From NCBI GenBank assembly GCA_910588225.1, contig CAJUQT010000004.1:1-64000 (forward strand): a stretch of 64,000 bases of DNA, written 5' to 3'. Below the pieces are notes generated by a model. It was not told the DNA's origin. It saw only the letters and a list, made by a program, of their open reading frames with translations, and searched no databases. Source of the DNA: an uncultured Acetatifactor sp. (GTDB taxonomy: Bacteria > Bacillota > Clostridia > Lachnospirales > Lachnospiraceae). Of the stretch, positions 18,050-27,875 are shown piece by piece. The translations under genes were made by a program, and so were the position numbers. How positions within the stretch are numbered: the stretch's first letter is position 1; the number at the start of each line of letters is the position of its first letter.

Positions 18050-19693
18050 TCACCCTTTCTCCAGCAGGTACATTCCGGCTTCATAAGGCCTCAGGGCTCT
18101 TCCCTGTCCGGCCTCCGGATAATTCCCTATAAGCAGCTTCATCCCGGCGTCCGGCTCTCCCAGAGGATTCTGCACTGTACCGTCATGGAAATTGCAGATG
18201 ACAAGAAGCCGATACTCCTCATTCTCTCTGAGATAGGCGAATACATTTTCATCTTCCCTGCACAGCATCCGGAATTCCCCGTCTGCAAATACGGAATATT
18301 TCTTCCGGAGACGAATCAGCTCCCGATAACAGCCAAAGACAGAATTCTCATCGGAAATCTGTCCGGCCGCGTTGATTTCCCTGTAATTGGAATTCACCTT
18401 TATCCAGGGCTTTCCATCCGTAAAACCCGCATTTTCACCGTCGTTCCACTGCATGGGAGTCCTGGCGTTATCCCGGCTCTTCGCATGGATGGAGCGCATG
18501 ATTTCCGCTTCCGTGTACCCCTTTTCCAGTCGCTCCCGATATAGATTCAGAGTTTCAATATCCCGATATTCTTCCATCTCAAATTGGACATTGGTCATCC
18601 CCAGCTCTTCCCCTTGGTAGACATAGGGTGTCCCCTGCATTCCATGCAGAAGAATCGCCAGCATTTTCGCAGATTCCACTCTGTATGTTCCGTCATTCCC
18701 CCACCGGGAGACAATTCTGGGCAGATCATGATTATTCCAGAAGAGGCTGTTCCATCCTTTTCCATACAGTTGTGTCTGCCAGCGCTCGAACACCTCCTTC
18801 AGCTTTAAAAAGGGCAGCGGCGCCAAATCCCATTTTTCCTTTCCCGCCTCCTGGTCCAGGCAGATATGCTCGAACTGGAATACCATGGACAATTCACTGT
18901 TGTCCGGATTGCTGTACAGCTTTGCAAGCTCTGTGTCTGCTCCCCAGGCCTCTCCCACGGTAACCAGATCCGCTTTCTGAAAGGTCTCTCTGCTGAGCTC
19001 CCGCAGGAATTCATGGAGCCTGGGACCGTTGTTCGTTATCTTCTTATCCGGCTCCTTCGCAATCTGATCGATTACATCCAGCCGGAAGCCGCCTACACCC
19101 TTTCCAATCCACCAGTTGATCATGTCATAGATTTCCCGGCGAAGCTTCGGATTCTCCCAGTTTAAATCCGGCTGTTTTACGGAAAACTGATGAAAATAAT
19201 ACTGTCCCAGCTCCGGCACCCACTCCCATGCCGGCCCGCCAAAGGCAGCATGCATATCATTGGGAAGCTTTCCTTCCGTGCCGTCTCTCCAGACATAATA
19301 GTCATGATATGGATTTTCCCTGCTCTTTTTCGCCTCTTTGAACCAGCGGTGCTCATCCGAAGAATGGTTCAAAACCAGATCCATAATAATGCGGATATGA
19401 TGCTTTCCCGCTTCCTCAATCAATTTCTCCATATCTTCCAGGGTGCCGAACATGGGATCAATATCCTGATAATCAGAAATGTCATAGCCATTGTCATCCT
19501 GTGGAGACCTGCACACCGGGGACAGCCAGATGGCATCTATCCCCAGATTCTCCAGATAGTCCAGTTTCGAGATAATCCCCTGCAAGTCGCCGATACCATC
19601 CCCGTTGCTGTCCGCAAAACTGCGGGGATAAATCTGATAAATCACGGCGCTCCTCCACCATTTATTCTGACTTTTTATGTTTCTTTCCTCCAC
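18050..19693 (-). CDS. malL: GH13 alpha-glucosidase (oligo-1,6-glucosidase type)
   Basis: This 547-residue cytoplasmic glycosidase cuts terminal alpha-glucosyl units from isomalto-/malto-oligosaccharides. It has the GH13 regions DLVLNHSSDEH (region I), GFRLDVIDQIAKEP with nucleophile Asp206, VTVGEAW with acid/base Glu248, and FWNNHDLPR with Asp323. The Val directly after Asp206 is the residue known in Bacillus oligo-1,6-glucosidases to favour alpha-1,6 bonds, while maltases often have Ala. There is no signal peptide. It is the last gene of a long minus-strand carbohydrate series after a MATE exporter. Family is certain; exact specificity is inferred. Confidence 0.93.
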   Translation of the reverse strand: MEERNIKSQNKWWRSAVIYQIYPRSFADSNGDGIGDLQGIISKLDYLENLGIDAIWLSPVCRSPQDDNGYDISDYQDIDPMFGTLEDMEKLIEEAGKHHIRIIMDLVLNHSSDEHRWFKEAKKSRENPYHDYYVWRDGTEGKLPNDMHAAFGGPAWEWVPELGQYYFHQFSVKQPDLNWENPKLRREIYDMINWWIGKGVGGFRLDVIDQIAKEPDKKITNNGPRLHEFLRELSRETFQKADLVTVGEAWGADTELAKLYSNPDNSELSMVFQFEHICLDQEAGKEKWDLAPLPFLKLKEVFERWQTQLYGKGWNSLFWNNHDLPRIVSRWGNDGTYRVESAKMLAILLHGMQGTPYVYQGEELGMTNVQFEMEEYRDIETLNLYRERLEKGYTEAEIMRSIHAKSRDNARTPMQWNDGENAGFTDGKPWIKVNSNYREINAAGQISDENSVFGCYRELIRLRKKYSVFADGEFRMLCREDENVFAYLRENEEYRLLVICNFHDGTVQNPLGEPDAGMKLLIGNYPEAGQGRALRPYEAGMYLLEKG

Positions 19694-19799
19694 TGCGTCG
19701 TTCTCCCTTCCGCCAATTATATCTCATAGACAGGAACCGCTGACCTGTCTGAATGCCTTCTGCTTACAGGACTTATTGTATCCATAGAGAGCCTTATCG

Positions 19800-21134
19800 T
19801 CAAGTCTCTTCCTTTGTCAGCACCCCCATATATTTCTCCCACTTTCCCGTGAGAACTCTGGTCACAAAGCAGATACCCCGCACCAGCCAGTCCACGGTCA
19901 TGGCGATATATACGCCGAACACCCCCAGATTCAGTCCTTTTGCCAGCAGATAGGCCAGGCCGATTCTACAGATCCACATAGAAGCAATTGCCACAATCAT
20001 AGTATACCGCACGTCCCCGGCCGCCCGCAGTCCGTTGGGCAGGGCAAAGGATATGGGATGTGCCAGCATACAGCAGATACTGTTGTATGTCAGAAGCAGT
20101 CCTGTCAGCTGTGCGGTCTCTTCGCTCAGATGATACAGGCCGCAGATCGGCTCCCTGAAAAGAATCAGAAAGATACCGATACCCGCCACAAAGAAATAAG
20201 CTGTCCGCAGCAGCTTAAACAGGTACTGTCTGGCCTGCTTGTACTCTCCTGCTCCCACGCACTGTCCCACAACGGTGATGATGGCCGCTCCCACAGCCCC
20301 TGCGGGAATCAGCTGAAAATTCCCCACATTTCCCGTGACCGCATTGGCGGTAATGGCCGCCGTCCCAAAGCTGGCAGTGAGGCTGGAAACCAGAATCTTT
20401 CCCACCTGGAAGATACTGTTCTCCAATCCGTTGGGAACTCCGATGTATAAAATTTTGTGCAGAATGGGTTTGTCAATCCCGATTTTCCGGCTCACAGGCA
20501 CATCACCTTTGTACAGCAGCAGAAAGCAGATCGCCAGTGCCGAAAGTGCGCGGGAAATGAGCGTGGAAAGGGCCGCTCCCGACACCCCCATCTGAAATCC
20601 ATAGATGAACAGGGCGTTTCCCGCCACATTCAGCAGATTGGAAAACAGAGACACCTGCATGGATACCTTAGAATTTCCCACTGCCCGGAACAATGCCGCC
20701 CCACTGTTGTAAATTCCCAGAAACGGAAATGAGACCGCATTAAAATAGAAATAAATCCTGGCATTGCCCATCACTTCCCCGTCAATGTCTCCGTAAATCA
20801 GACTCAAAATCTGCCGATTTCCCATAAGTGCCAGCGCCATAAATACAAGCGCCAGCGCTCCCACTGACAGGAACAGCTGATTGGAGGCTCTTGCCACCTT
20901 ATCCCTGTCCTTTTTTCCGATATACTGTGCCACTGTCACAGCGCCTCCCGAAGCCATGGCACCGAACATTCCGATGAGAAGCACACTGATAGTGTCCACC
21001 AGAGAGATACCGGATACCGCCGCCTCCCCGCAGGAGGCAACCATCATGGTATCTGCCATTCCTATGGTCACTGAGAGTACCTGTTCCAATACCAGAGGTA
21101 TCACCAACCGTCTTAACTGTTTGTTCGTAAACAT
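19800..21134 (-). CDS. MATE family multidrug/cation antiporter
   Basis: This 444-residue membrane protein has about 12 hydrophobic helices and MATE-type signatures: IPLVLEQVLSVTIGMADTMM near the N-terminus, AVSGISLVDTISVLLIGMF, and GASGGAVTVAQYIGKKD-like loops. Members exchange Na+ or H+ for organic cations. It lies between two glycosidase genes. Sugar efflux is not known for the family, so the link to the island may be only positional. Confidence 0.9.
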   Translation of the reverse strand: MFTNKQLRRLVIPLVLEQVLSVTIGMADTMMVASCGEAAVSGISLVDTISVLLIGMFGAMASGGAVTVAQYIGKKDRDKVARASNQLFLSVGALALVFMALALMGNRQILSLIYGDIDGEVMGNARIYFYFNAVSFPFLGIYNSGAALFRAVGNSKVSMQVSLFSNLLNVAGNALFIYGFQMGVSGAALSTLISRALSALAICFLLLYKGDVPVSRKIGIDKPILHKILYIGVPNGLENSIFQVGKILVSSLTASFGTAAITANAVTGNVGNFQLIPAGAVGAAIITVVGQCVGAGEYKQARQYLFKLLRTAYFFVAGIGIFLILFREPICGLYHLSEETAQLTGLLLTYNSICCMLAHPISFALPNGLRAAGDVRYTMIVAIASMWICRIGLAYLLAKGLNLGVFGVYIAMTVDWLVRGICFVTRVLTGKWEKYMGVLTKEET

Positions 21135-21182
21135 AATAATTTATACGCGTTATGCGTATCCTCCCTTTGCTCTGATATGCCC

Positions 21183-21234
21183 AGTAACCCTCCATGCATG
21201 GCGGTAAATCCGCCCCAATGCATGAAGGGTTACT
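21183..21234. repeat. Strong palindromic hairpin between GH31 and MATE genes
   Basis: AGTAACCCT (21183-21191) pairs with AGGGTTACT (21226-21234), CATGCAT (21193-21199) with ATGCATG (21218-21224), and GGCGG with CCGCC around the loop TAAAT. About 21 bp can pair. It lacks a minus-strand T run, so it may be a palindromic repeat or RNA-stability element and not a simple terminator. Confidence 0.6.
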
Positions 21235-21301
21235 CTTAAAATCCTTTTTTATGATAAACACAAAGCCAAACCAGATATCCGGCCGGCTCATTCCTTCCGG
21301 T

Positions 21302-23752
21302 TTACAGCTTTACCGTCAGCTCCTGCCCCGTATAAGCAAGCTCTCCACTACTGCTGCCTGTCTCTGTATACAAAGTATACTTCCACCTGACGGGATAAGC
21401 ATACTCTCCTTCCACGGCTCCCAGCCTCAGCTCTCTGCTTTCCTCCTTCCACTGCAGCCTGACTGCAGCATATTCTCCCCGCTGATAGTCGTAACCGTTG
21501 CCCCTGTCCAGATAACAGGTAAAGCCCGCATCCTTGCCCGCATAGATCTCAAGCTCCATCTCTTCCGCATGCTGCTCATGGTACAAATCTGCCGTTTCCC
21601 TGCTGTCCACAGAAAGGATACTGCCCGCTCTCACATATAGAGGCATCCTTTCCACCGGCGCATCTGCTAATATCTCAACGCCCCCGGTCAAATATTCCTT
21701 CGTATGGTAATCATACCATCCATCACCGGCAGGCAGATATACGTTCCGCTTCTTCTCCGCACTGACAGGCACGCTTCCCGGCCCATATTCCATGGGGAAG
21801 GTGACAGGACACACCAGAAAATCGCCAAAGAGATATTCATCCTCCGCTTTCGCGGCCTTTTCGTCCTCTCTGTAGTCGAACAGCAAGCTTCTCATGGTCA
21901 TGGCATCTTCTTTCCACACCTGATAAGCCAGACTGTAGAAATAAGGCAGCAATCGATAACGAAGGCGGATATATCTGACAATTGTGTCATAATATATTTC
22001 CCCTTCCTCTCCAAACTGCCATGGCTCTCTGGGCGTATCTGTTCCGTGGGAGCGCATCACCGGCAGAAAGGTGCCGTACTGCAGCCATCTCACATAAAGC
22101 TCCCGATAACCTTTATCCTTCACGCCCTCTTCAAAATCTCCATTCCAGAACCAGGGCTGAGGGCCTTCTTTTGCACCACTCCCTCTCTTCCAGGCCTCAA
22201 GATTCCCCACGAAAAAGGCTCCGATGTCCAGATTCCAATAGGGAATTCCGCTGGCCGCCATCTGCTGTCCTTCCACAATCTGCTTCTTCAGCACGTCCCA
22301 GGTGGCGGCGATATCTCCCGACCAGAGAATGGTCCCATACTTCTGGGAAGAAAGATAACCGGACCTGGTCAGATTCACCACTCTGGTCTCCGGAGCAGCC
22401 TTTCTCTGATTGTCATGAATCCCCTTCGCATGGTACAGTGCATAGACATTGGCCTTCCTGGCATCCATATAACGGGTCAGCTCGGCGGCAGAAATCCTGT
22501 ATCTCTCCTCATCGCTCCGCTTTTGCGCCCCATTCCAGTCAGGCGTAAAGGGCTCCGTAGAGTCACACCACCAGGCGTCCGTCCCTCCGGAGAAAATCTC
22601 ACTCTCGCACTGCTTCCAATAAAGTGCTCTGGCTTCCTCGTCAAAAGCATCATAGGTAGACAGATTGGCATACAGCTTACCCGCCTCCATCATCTCCTGA
22701 TTGTCCTGACCGCCCTTGTTCATATTGGGCCACACGGAAACCATCAGGCTGATTCCCCTGTCATGCAGCGTGTCGGTCAGCGCTTTCAGATCAGGGTAGC
22801 GCACTTTATCAGGATGCTTGTCTCCCCATTTTCCCTCGCCCCAATACTGCCAGTCCTGTACCAGACAGGACACTGGAATCTTCCTTCTGCCAAATTCCTC
22901 CGCTGTCTCTCTGATTTCCTCCTGGGTGCAGTATCGTTCTCTGGACTGAATATAGCCGTAGGCCCATTTGGGCAGCATGGCCGCTTTCCCTGTAATCCTG
23001 CGGATTCCCCGGACCAGCTCCGCCATGGTATCTCCTGAAATGATATAATAGGCAACCTGCTCCACAGCGTCCAGTGTAATGGTAATCTGATTCTGATTCT
23101 CCTCATAAGTCATCAGACAGTCCGCGTCCAGCAGAACAGCCCATCCCGCCGTGGAGAGAAATACCGGCATGGGAATCTGCATATTATTCTGATATAAGTA
23201 CTGCCTGCAGTCACGATAATCGGCCACGCCGTCCTCATGCTGTCCCAGTCCCAGAATGTGATCCTTTTCCCCGATGGAGAACGTCAGCTTCCCTTCCCAG
23301 GCTTCTCCCACTGAAATCTCCCTGGCATTTTCCACCACAGTCCTCTCTCCGTCCACAGTCTTCTTCACTGTCACCTGCGCTTTTCCTTCTATGGCGTACC
23401 GTGTTATTTTCTTCGGCGTCATGACACAGGCTTCCTGCACCGGGAAGGCATATTCAGTTCCCGCTCCCGGCTCCAGCCTGCCTGCAATCCTCCGGCCCGG
23501 GCATTTGCTCTCATCGTTTTCCACTGTCCTGCTTCCAGGGACGGCGGAACTGCCGCCGGCACTGCTTCCTTCATCAACAGCTCTCCCCTCAACAAATGCT
23601 CCCCCGGCGGTACCGGCCTCCTGCACCACATACTGCGCCTCCGGCGCCGCCGTCAACACCAGACACTCATCCGGCGTAAACTCCTTCTCAATGATATCTC
23701 CCGGCTCTCTGCATATCCCGTCCGGCGTACACACCACTCTGATAACTCTCAT
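21302..23752 (-). CDS. GH31 alpha-glycosidase (alpha-glucosidase/xylosidase family)
   Basis: This 816-residue cytoplasmic enzyme is of family GH31. It shows the GYIQSRERY substrate-entrance motif, VQDWQYWGEGKWGD, and the nucleophile region TDAWWCDSTEP with Asp397. The acid/base region MRSHGTDTPREPW lies downstream. A low-complexity Gly/Ser/Glu insertion at about residues 45-82 is unusual. The ATG at 23752 is chosen because a TTG ten codons earlier lies inside the end of the upstream gene; the stop of that gene is 4 nt before this ATG, so translation is coupled to GH42. alpha-Glucosidase and alpha-xylosidase cannot be separated with confidence. Confidence 0.88.
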   Translation of the reverse strand: MRVIRVVCTPDGICREPGDIIEKEFTPDECLVLTAAPEAQYVVQEAGTAGGAFVEGRAVDEGSSAGGSSAVPGSRTVENDESKCPGRRIAGRLEPGAGTEYAFPVQEACVMTPKKITRYAIEGKAQVTVKKTVDGERTVVENAREISVGEAWEGKLTFSIGEKDHILGLGQHEDGVADYRDCRQYLYQNNMQIPMPVFLSTAGWAVLLDADCLMTYEENQNQITITLDAVEQVAYYIISGDTMAELVRGIRRITGKAAMLPKWAYGYIQSRERYCTQEEIRETAEEFGRRKIPVSCLVQDWQYWGEGKWGDKHPDKVRYPDLKALTDTLHDRGISLMVSVWPNMNKGGQDNQEMMEAGKLYANLSTYDAFDEEARALYWKQCESEIFSGGTDAWWCDSTEPFTPDWNGAQKRSDEERYRISAAELTRYMDARKANVYALYHAKGIHDNQRKAAPETRVVNLTRSGYLSSQKYGTILWSGDIAATWDVLKKQIVEGQQMAASGIPYWNLDIGAFFVGNLEAWKRGSGAKEGPQPWFWNGDFEEGVKDKGYRELYVRWLQYGTFLPVMRSHGTDTPREPWQFGEEGEIYYDTIVRYIRLRYRLLPYFYSLAYQVWKEDAMTMRSLLFDYREDEKAAKAEDEYLFGDFLVCPVTFPMEYGPGSVPVSAEKKRNVYLPAGDGWYDYHTKEYLTGGVEILADAPVERMPLYVRAGSILSVDSRETADLYHEQHAEEMELEIYAGKDAGFTCYLDRGNGYDYQRGEYAAVRLQWKEESRELRLGAVEGEYAYPVRWKYTLYTETGSSSGELAYTGQELTVKL

Positions 23753-23756
23753 CTTC

Positions 23757-25817
23757 CTACCTGCCTCTCCTTCCGGCCGCAATCAACATTCCATTCCTCG
23801 CAATCCTGCATTTCGTTCCCAATTTCTCCCCTGTCAGATAATCCTCAAATCCTGCCGGCAGCACCACTTCCGTCTCCCGAGCCGTAAAGTTGAAAAGGAA
23901 CAGATACTCCATATCCTCCCCGAACCTGGTCACCAGCTCTACGCCCGCTTCCCGTTCCACCAGGCTTCTGCGCACACCCGCTTCCTTCATGACACCCTTC
24001 AGGAAAATACGGTAAATCTCCGGCTCCAGATCCGTTCCCACGTAATAGGCTCTTCCCTTTCCGCAGGTAAAAGCGGATACCACCTTTGCCCCTTCCTTAT
24101 AGTCCTCCAGATAGCTTCCCAGGGTCTCGGACACACCACCCAGCAGCTCGCTCCACATGCCGTCGGAAGTCAACATCACATTGTCCTCCGTCTCCTCCAT
24201 ATGGCATAGAGCTTCGTAACTCTCCATACACAGCCTGAGCCTCGTATGGTTTTCGTCAAACACAGGCTCCACCTCTTCCACCACACTGCCGAAGACCTCT
24301 GTCAGCCCTGCGGGAAGGGATTCTGTATAGCCCACATTATCCTTATTTTTCACGGAAGTCAGGAATGTTGCAATCACGGTGCCTCCCTGTTCCACAAAGC
24401 GCTTCACTTTTTCCTGCTCTCCGGGAGACATAACCATGACTGCCGGCAGAATTACTACCTTGTAGGAACTCCAGTCCGCCTTTAGAGATGTCACATCTGC
24501 CGTCACGCCGATATTTTCCAGGTAATTATAGAGCCTGCCGCAATAATCCACATAATGGAACGTCGGATCATTTACCGGCTTTATCCGCAGGGCCCAGTGG
24601 GAATCATAGTCGAAGCATATTGCCGTCTCCCGGGGAAACACCGTCTTCTCCAGAGGCTCCAGCTTTTTCAGCAGCGCCGCCGTCTCCTGCATTTCCCGAT
24701 ACCTTCTCCGGGGCACGCCATCCATGTCCACAATGGCATAATTCAGCTGCTCCGCCCCAAAGGGATATGTGCGAAACTGAAAATGCAGCATCATTTCCCC
24801 GCCATGGGCCATAGACTGCACCACCGCCTGTTTTAACGCCCCAGGGTTGGGCTGCAGTCTTCCGTTACCCCCCAGCTTGTGACCGCCTCCGGACATGAAT
24901 TCCAGCACCCAGAAGGGCTCCCCATCCTTCACGCCTCTGGCAAAAGCATAGGGGAAGGAATCCACCTTCGCATCCCGAAGACCCGGATAAAAGTCAAAGG
25001 CATATCTGTCCAGGTTCTCCGTACTGTCAAAATAGTCAATGCTGTTGGTGGCAAGACCGGTGGCATTGGTGGTAATGGTAACCTGCAGGTATTTCCGCAA
25101 AGCCGCCGCCTGCAGATCCTGATATTCCTTCTGGCTCCCGGAGCAGAACCGCTCAAACTGCAGCCGCACCGTTGGATTCTCATGATAGGCATCTATCTGA
25201 TTCCGCGCCCCCGCCTCAATGGTATTCACAGGGACGGGAATCTCGTCAAAATCATCATATTCCTGAGACCAGAAGATACTTCCGCTCCTTTTGTTGAATG
25301 CTTCGATACTGCCATATTCCTGCCGCAGATATCCATGAAATTTCTCAGTGCACACCGGGCAGCAGCAGCGTCCCGTCCCCTCCTGGGCCGGCTCGTTGTC
25401 AATCTGTACCCCTGCCACATAAGTATTTCCCGCGAAAGCTTCCCCCAGCTTCTCCGCAATTTTAACGGAATAAGCCCTGTAAGTTTCATTATTGTAGCAA
25501 TAATGCCTCCTTCCGCCGAAAGGCCGACGGATTCTGCGATTGTCCATGTACAGAAGATCCGGATGCTTTTTCACCAGCCATGCGGGAGGACAGGCAGTAG
25601 GCGTACACAATATAGTCTGAATGCCCGCCTCCCCCAGCTCCTTCACCACTGCTTCCAGCCACCCGAATTCATACTTTCCCTCTTCCGGCTCCATCCGGCA
25701 CCAGGCGAATTCTCCCATCCGCACCGTGTTGATACCGGAGCGCTTCAAAAGCTCCAGATCATGTCGCAGTTCTTCTTCCTTTTTATGTTCCGGATAATAT
25801 GATACTCCATATCTCAT
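23757..25817 (-). CDS. GH42 beta-galactosidase
   Basis: This 686-residue enzyme hydrolyses terminal beta-galactosides in the cytoplasm. Landmarks are MRYGVSYYPEH at the start, the acid/base Glu142 in GVQIDNEPA, a Cys-rich metal site just after it (CCCPVC), the nucleophile Glu306 in FWVLEFMSGG, then the trimerisation and C-terminal domains. The ATG at 25817 follows AAAGAGGAC; an upstream in-frame start adds ten unconserved residues. It overlaps functionally with GH31 (4-nt gap) and lies downstream of a GH29 fucosidase, consistent with stepwise removal of fucose and then galactose. Confidence 0.93.
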   Translation of the reverse strand: MRYGVSYYPEHKKEEELRHDLELLKRSGINTVRMGEFAWCRMEPEEGKYEFGWLEAVVKELGEAGIQTILCTPTACPPAWLVKKHPDLLYMDNRRIRRPFGGRRHYCYNNETYRAYSVKIAEKLGEAFAGNTYVAGVQIDNEPAQEGTGRCCCPVCTEKFHGYLRQEYGSIEAFNKRSGSIFWSQEYDDFDEIPVPVNTIEAGARNQIDAYHENPTVRLQFERFCSGSQKEYQDLQAAALRKYLQVTITTNATGLATNSIDYFDSTENLDRYAFDFYPGLRDAKVDSFPYAFARGVKDGEPFWVLEFMSGGGHKLGGNGRLQPNPGALKQAVVQSMAHGGEMMLHFQFRTYPFGAEQLNYAIVDMDGVPRRRYREMQETAALLKKLEPLEKTVFPRETAICFDYDSHWALRIKPVNDPTFHYVDYCGRLYNYLENIGVTADVTSLKADWSSYKVVILPAVMVMSPGEQEKVKRFVEQGGTVIATFLTSVKNKDNVGYTESLPAGLTEVFGSVVEEVEPVFDENHTRLRLCMESYEALCHMEETEDNVMLTSDGMWSELLGGVSETLGSYLEDYKEGAKVVSAFTCGKGRAYYVGTDLEPEIYRIFLKGVMKEAGVRRSLVEREAGVELVTRFGEDMEYLFLFNFTARETEVVLPAGFEDYLTGEKLGTKCRIARNGMLIAAGRRGR

Positions 25818-25958
25818 CCTGTCCTCTTTTCCGGCGCCCCGCGCCATATGAAGTTGTAAGTTCCTTCGCAGTCAGCCGAAATCGGAAATAACCCTTAAAG
25901 CGTTACTTCTGATTGTCTCCCGGACTTCCGTTCATTGCCCCGTCTGAGCTGCTGCAGT

Positions 25959-27320
25959 TCATTCCTTCCCGGTAAAGTAAATATTCTCATCTCCCCCGGC
26001 CTTCACAGGTTCCGCCATAGTCAGTACCACAATGGTATCAGGCACTTCCGCGCTATCCCCGGCATACGCCTTCTCCGGCAGTACCAGCCGGATGCCGTTC
26101 TGGTCTTCTGTCACTTCCACCGGACTGCCGTCGAACAGCGCGGCATTTTCGATATGATTTTCCGTAATGGGAATCTTTTCTCCCCGGAATGCCTCTCGAT
26201 CCAGAATATGCAGATACACTTTATTGTCATGCCATGTGGCGCCGTACACATTGTCTACCGGCTCGTAAGGCCCTGCCGCCGTGGCGTAAATGCTTTCCCC
26301 GTATACCTGCAGCCAGTCGCCCACCTGTCGCATGCGCTGCCGGATTTCTTCCGATATTTTGCCGTTGCGGTCGGGACCGATGTTTACCAGCCAGTTTCCC
26401 CCTCTGCACACCACATTCACCATCATGCGTATCAGCCAGTCAAAATCGGACACCGGATCCTCCGCCATCCAGCCCCAGGAGCTTCCGGAGCAGACGCACA
26501 TATTTTTCTCCCAGGGCACGGGAATAATCTTCCCCGTAATCTCATGAGAGCCTTCGTCACAGTAGAAATCTCCCTCCCACCCGGAGCGGGGATTGATCAG
26601 CAGCTTCGAGTTATAGCTTCTGGCCATTTTATTCAGTTTCACCGGCTCCCAGAACCAGGCGCTGGAGGTATCGCTGCCCTTGTGAGCCAGCCAGCCCCCG
26701 TCATACCACAAAATGTCCGGATGGTACCTGCTGCACAGCTCTTCCACCTGGGCATAGCACTGCTTCTTCATCAGCGCCGCATTCTCAGGCAGCCCTTCCG
26801 GGTCAAAATATCCGGGAAAACGCCAGTCCATTGGCGAATAATAGACACCCACTTTCAGTCCGGCCTCTCTGCATGCATCCGCATACTCCTGAACGAAATC
26901 CCGCTTTGCCCCTCTGTGGTAAGAAGTGAAATGCTCATAGCTTCCCTCGCTGTTCCACAGAGAAAATCCGTCATGATGTCTGGTGACCATAACGGCATAT
27001 TTCGCGCCGAAATCCTTCGCAATATCCATCCATTCCTTCATGGCAAAATCCTGGGGGATAAATTCATCCGCCAGCGCTTCATACTCTTCCTTTGGGATTT
27101 TCTCGTTAAATCTGGCCCACTCGCCCCTTCCCAAAATGGAATAAAGCCCCCAGTGTATGAACATGCCGATTTTGGCATCCCTCCACCACTGCTTCTCCTC
27201 AGGCGGAAGAGTCAGCTCTTCACATTTCACCCCTCCCAGGCTTTTGAAGTTGATGCTGCTCTTCAGCATGGACTTCAATTCCGCTCCCGTCATTTTGCGC
27301 GGCATTTTTTTCTCCATCAT
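25959..27320 (-). CDS. GH29 alpha-L-fucosidase (copy 1)
   Basis: This 453-residue GH29 enzyme removes alpha-linked L-fucose. It shows KIGMFIHWGLYSI near residue 50, YAVMVTRHHDGFSLW at 108-122, KVGVYYSPMDW and the nucleophile Asp207 in ILWYDGGW. No signal peptide is seen, so it acts on imported sugars. A GGAGGAAA site precedes tandem ATG codons at 27320 and 27317. The N-terminal 45 residues before the catalytic fold are longer than usual. It is one of three divergent GH29 genes in the window, which suggests different linkage preferences. Its C-terminal region is a beta-sandwich as in the family. Confidence 0.92.
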   Translation of the reverse strand: MMEKKMPRKMTGAELKSMLKSSINFKSLGGVKCEELTLPPEEKQWWRDAKIGMFIHWGLYSILGRGEWARFNEKIPKEEYEALADEFIPQDFAMKEWMDIAKDFGAKYAVMVTRHHDGFSLWNSEGSYEHFTSYHRGAKRDFVQEYADACREAGLKVGVYYSPMDWRFPGYFDPEGLPENAALMKKQCYAQVEELCSRYHPDILWYDGGWLAHKGSDTSSAWFWEPVKLNKMARSYNSKLLINPRSGWEGDFYCDEGSHEITGKIIPVPWEKNMCVCSGSSWGWMAEDPVSDFDWLIRMMVNVVCRGGNWLVNIGPDRNGKISEEIRQRMRQVGDWLQVYGESIYATAAGPYEPVDNVYGATWHDNKVYLHILDREAFRGEKIPITENHIENAALFDGSPVEVTEDQNGIRLVLPEKAYAGDSAEVPDTIVVLTMAEPVKAGGDENIYFTGKE

Positions 27321-27517
27321 TTTTCCTCCGTCTTAAATTCGTCTGTTTTCTTTCCCCGATTCTGTTTCTTTCTCTCCGTTTTCCTGTTTTTCCTGTTCGA
27401 TTTTTCCTGTTCTCTGCTCTGCTTTTCCGGTTTTCCGCTTCTCTTTTCCTCCTCCGACTCTATCCCCCCGAGCCTTCCTTTCCTGCTTTTCGTCTTCCGG
27501 CTCTGCCTTTTAGGCAT
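27317..27517 (-). CDS. Possible small Lys/Arg-rich ORF
   Basis: A 66-codon frame ends in the ATGATG overlap of the GH29 start. The product is almost entirely Lys, Arg, Glu, Gln and Ser with no recognisable fold, and the upstream Shine-Dalgarno (ACGGAAAG) is weak. The start/stop overlap would allow translational coupling, but the composition could equally be purine-rich spacer DNA. Confidence 0.2.
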   Translation of the reverse strand: MPKRQSRKTKSRKGRLGGIESEEEKRSGKPEKQSREQEKSNRKNRKTERKKQNRGKKTDEFKTEEK

Positions 27518-27547
27518 TCCGGCTTTCCGTAAGTGCCGGATCCTGCG

Positions 27548-27832
27548 TCAGCCGCCCTGCAGCAGCTCTGTCGCCCGCTCCAGTATCGCCTCATGACCGC
27601 CCAGCATGGCCACCCGCAGCGTATCGCTTCCCTCCAGCCCCTTAATCATATAACAGGGCTGCTCAATCCGATAAAAGGGCTGCTTCAGCATCTCCAGATA
27701 GGTCAGATCCCCCAGACTTCCCAGTCTGATAATCGTGTCCCTGTCCATTTCTGCGTCCAGCGTCATATCATAAGCCGACCATCCGGACTCCGTACATAAT
27801 TCCACAGATTCCTTCACGGATATTACTTTCAT
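27548..27832 (-). CDS. Small protein of unknown function next to PLP enzyme
   Basis: This is a 94-residue soluble protein that begins MKVISVKESVELC after a GGGGAGA site. Longer in-frame starts would run into the upstream gene. It shows alternating hydrophobic and charged stretches (DAEMDRDTIIRLGSLGD, AMLGGHEAILERATELL) but no Cys pair, metal motif or membrane segment. I do not recognise the family. It follows the class V aminotransferase gene by 43 nt, so it may be a partner of it. Confidence 0.6.
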   Translation of the reverse strand: MKVISVKESVELCTESGWSAYDMTLDAEMDRDTIIRLGSLGDLTYLEMLKQPFYRIEQPCYMIKGLEGSDTLRVAMLGGHEAILERATELLQGG

Positions 27833-27875
27833 GCCTGTCTCCCCTTCTCCGCACTTTCGCATCTTCCTGCCTATC

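Noticed and set aside
17817..18053. 78-codon minus-strand frame overlapping the GH13 stop by ATGA
   Set aside because: The overlap looks like coupling, but the product has no recognisable fold, and it lies in a gap without conserved codon pattern that I can see.
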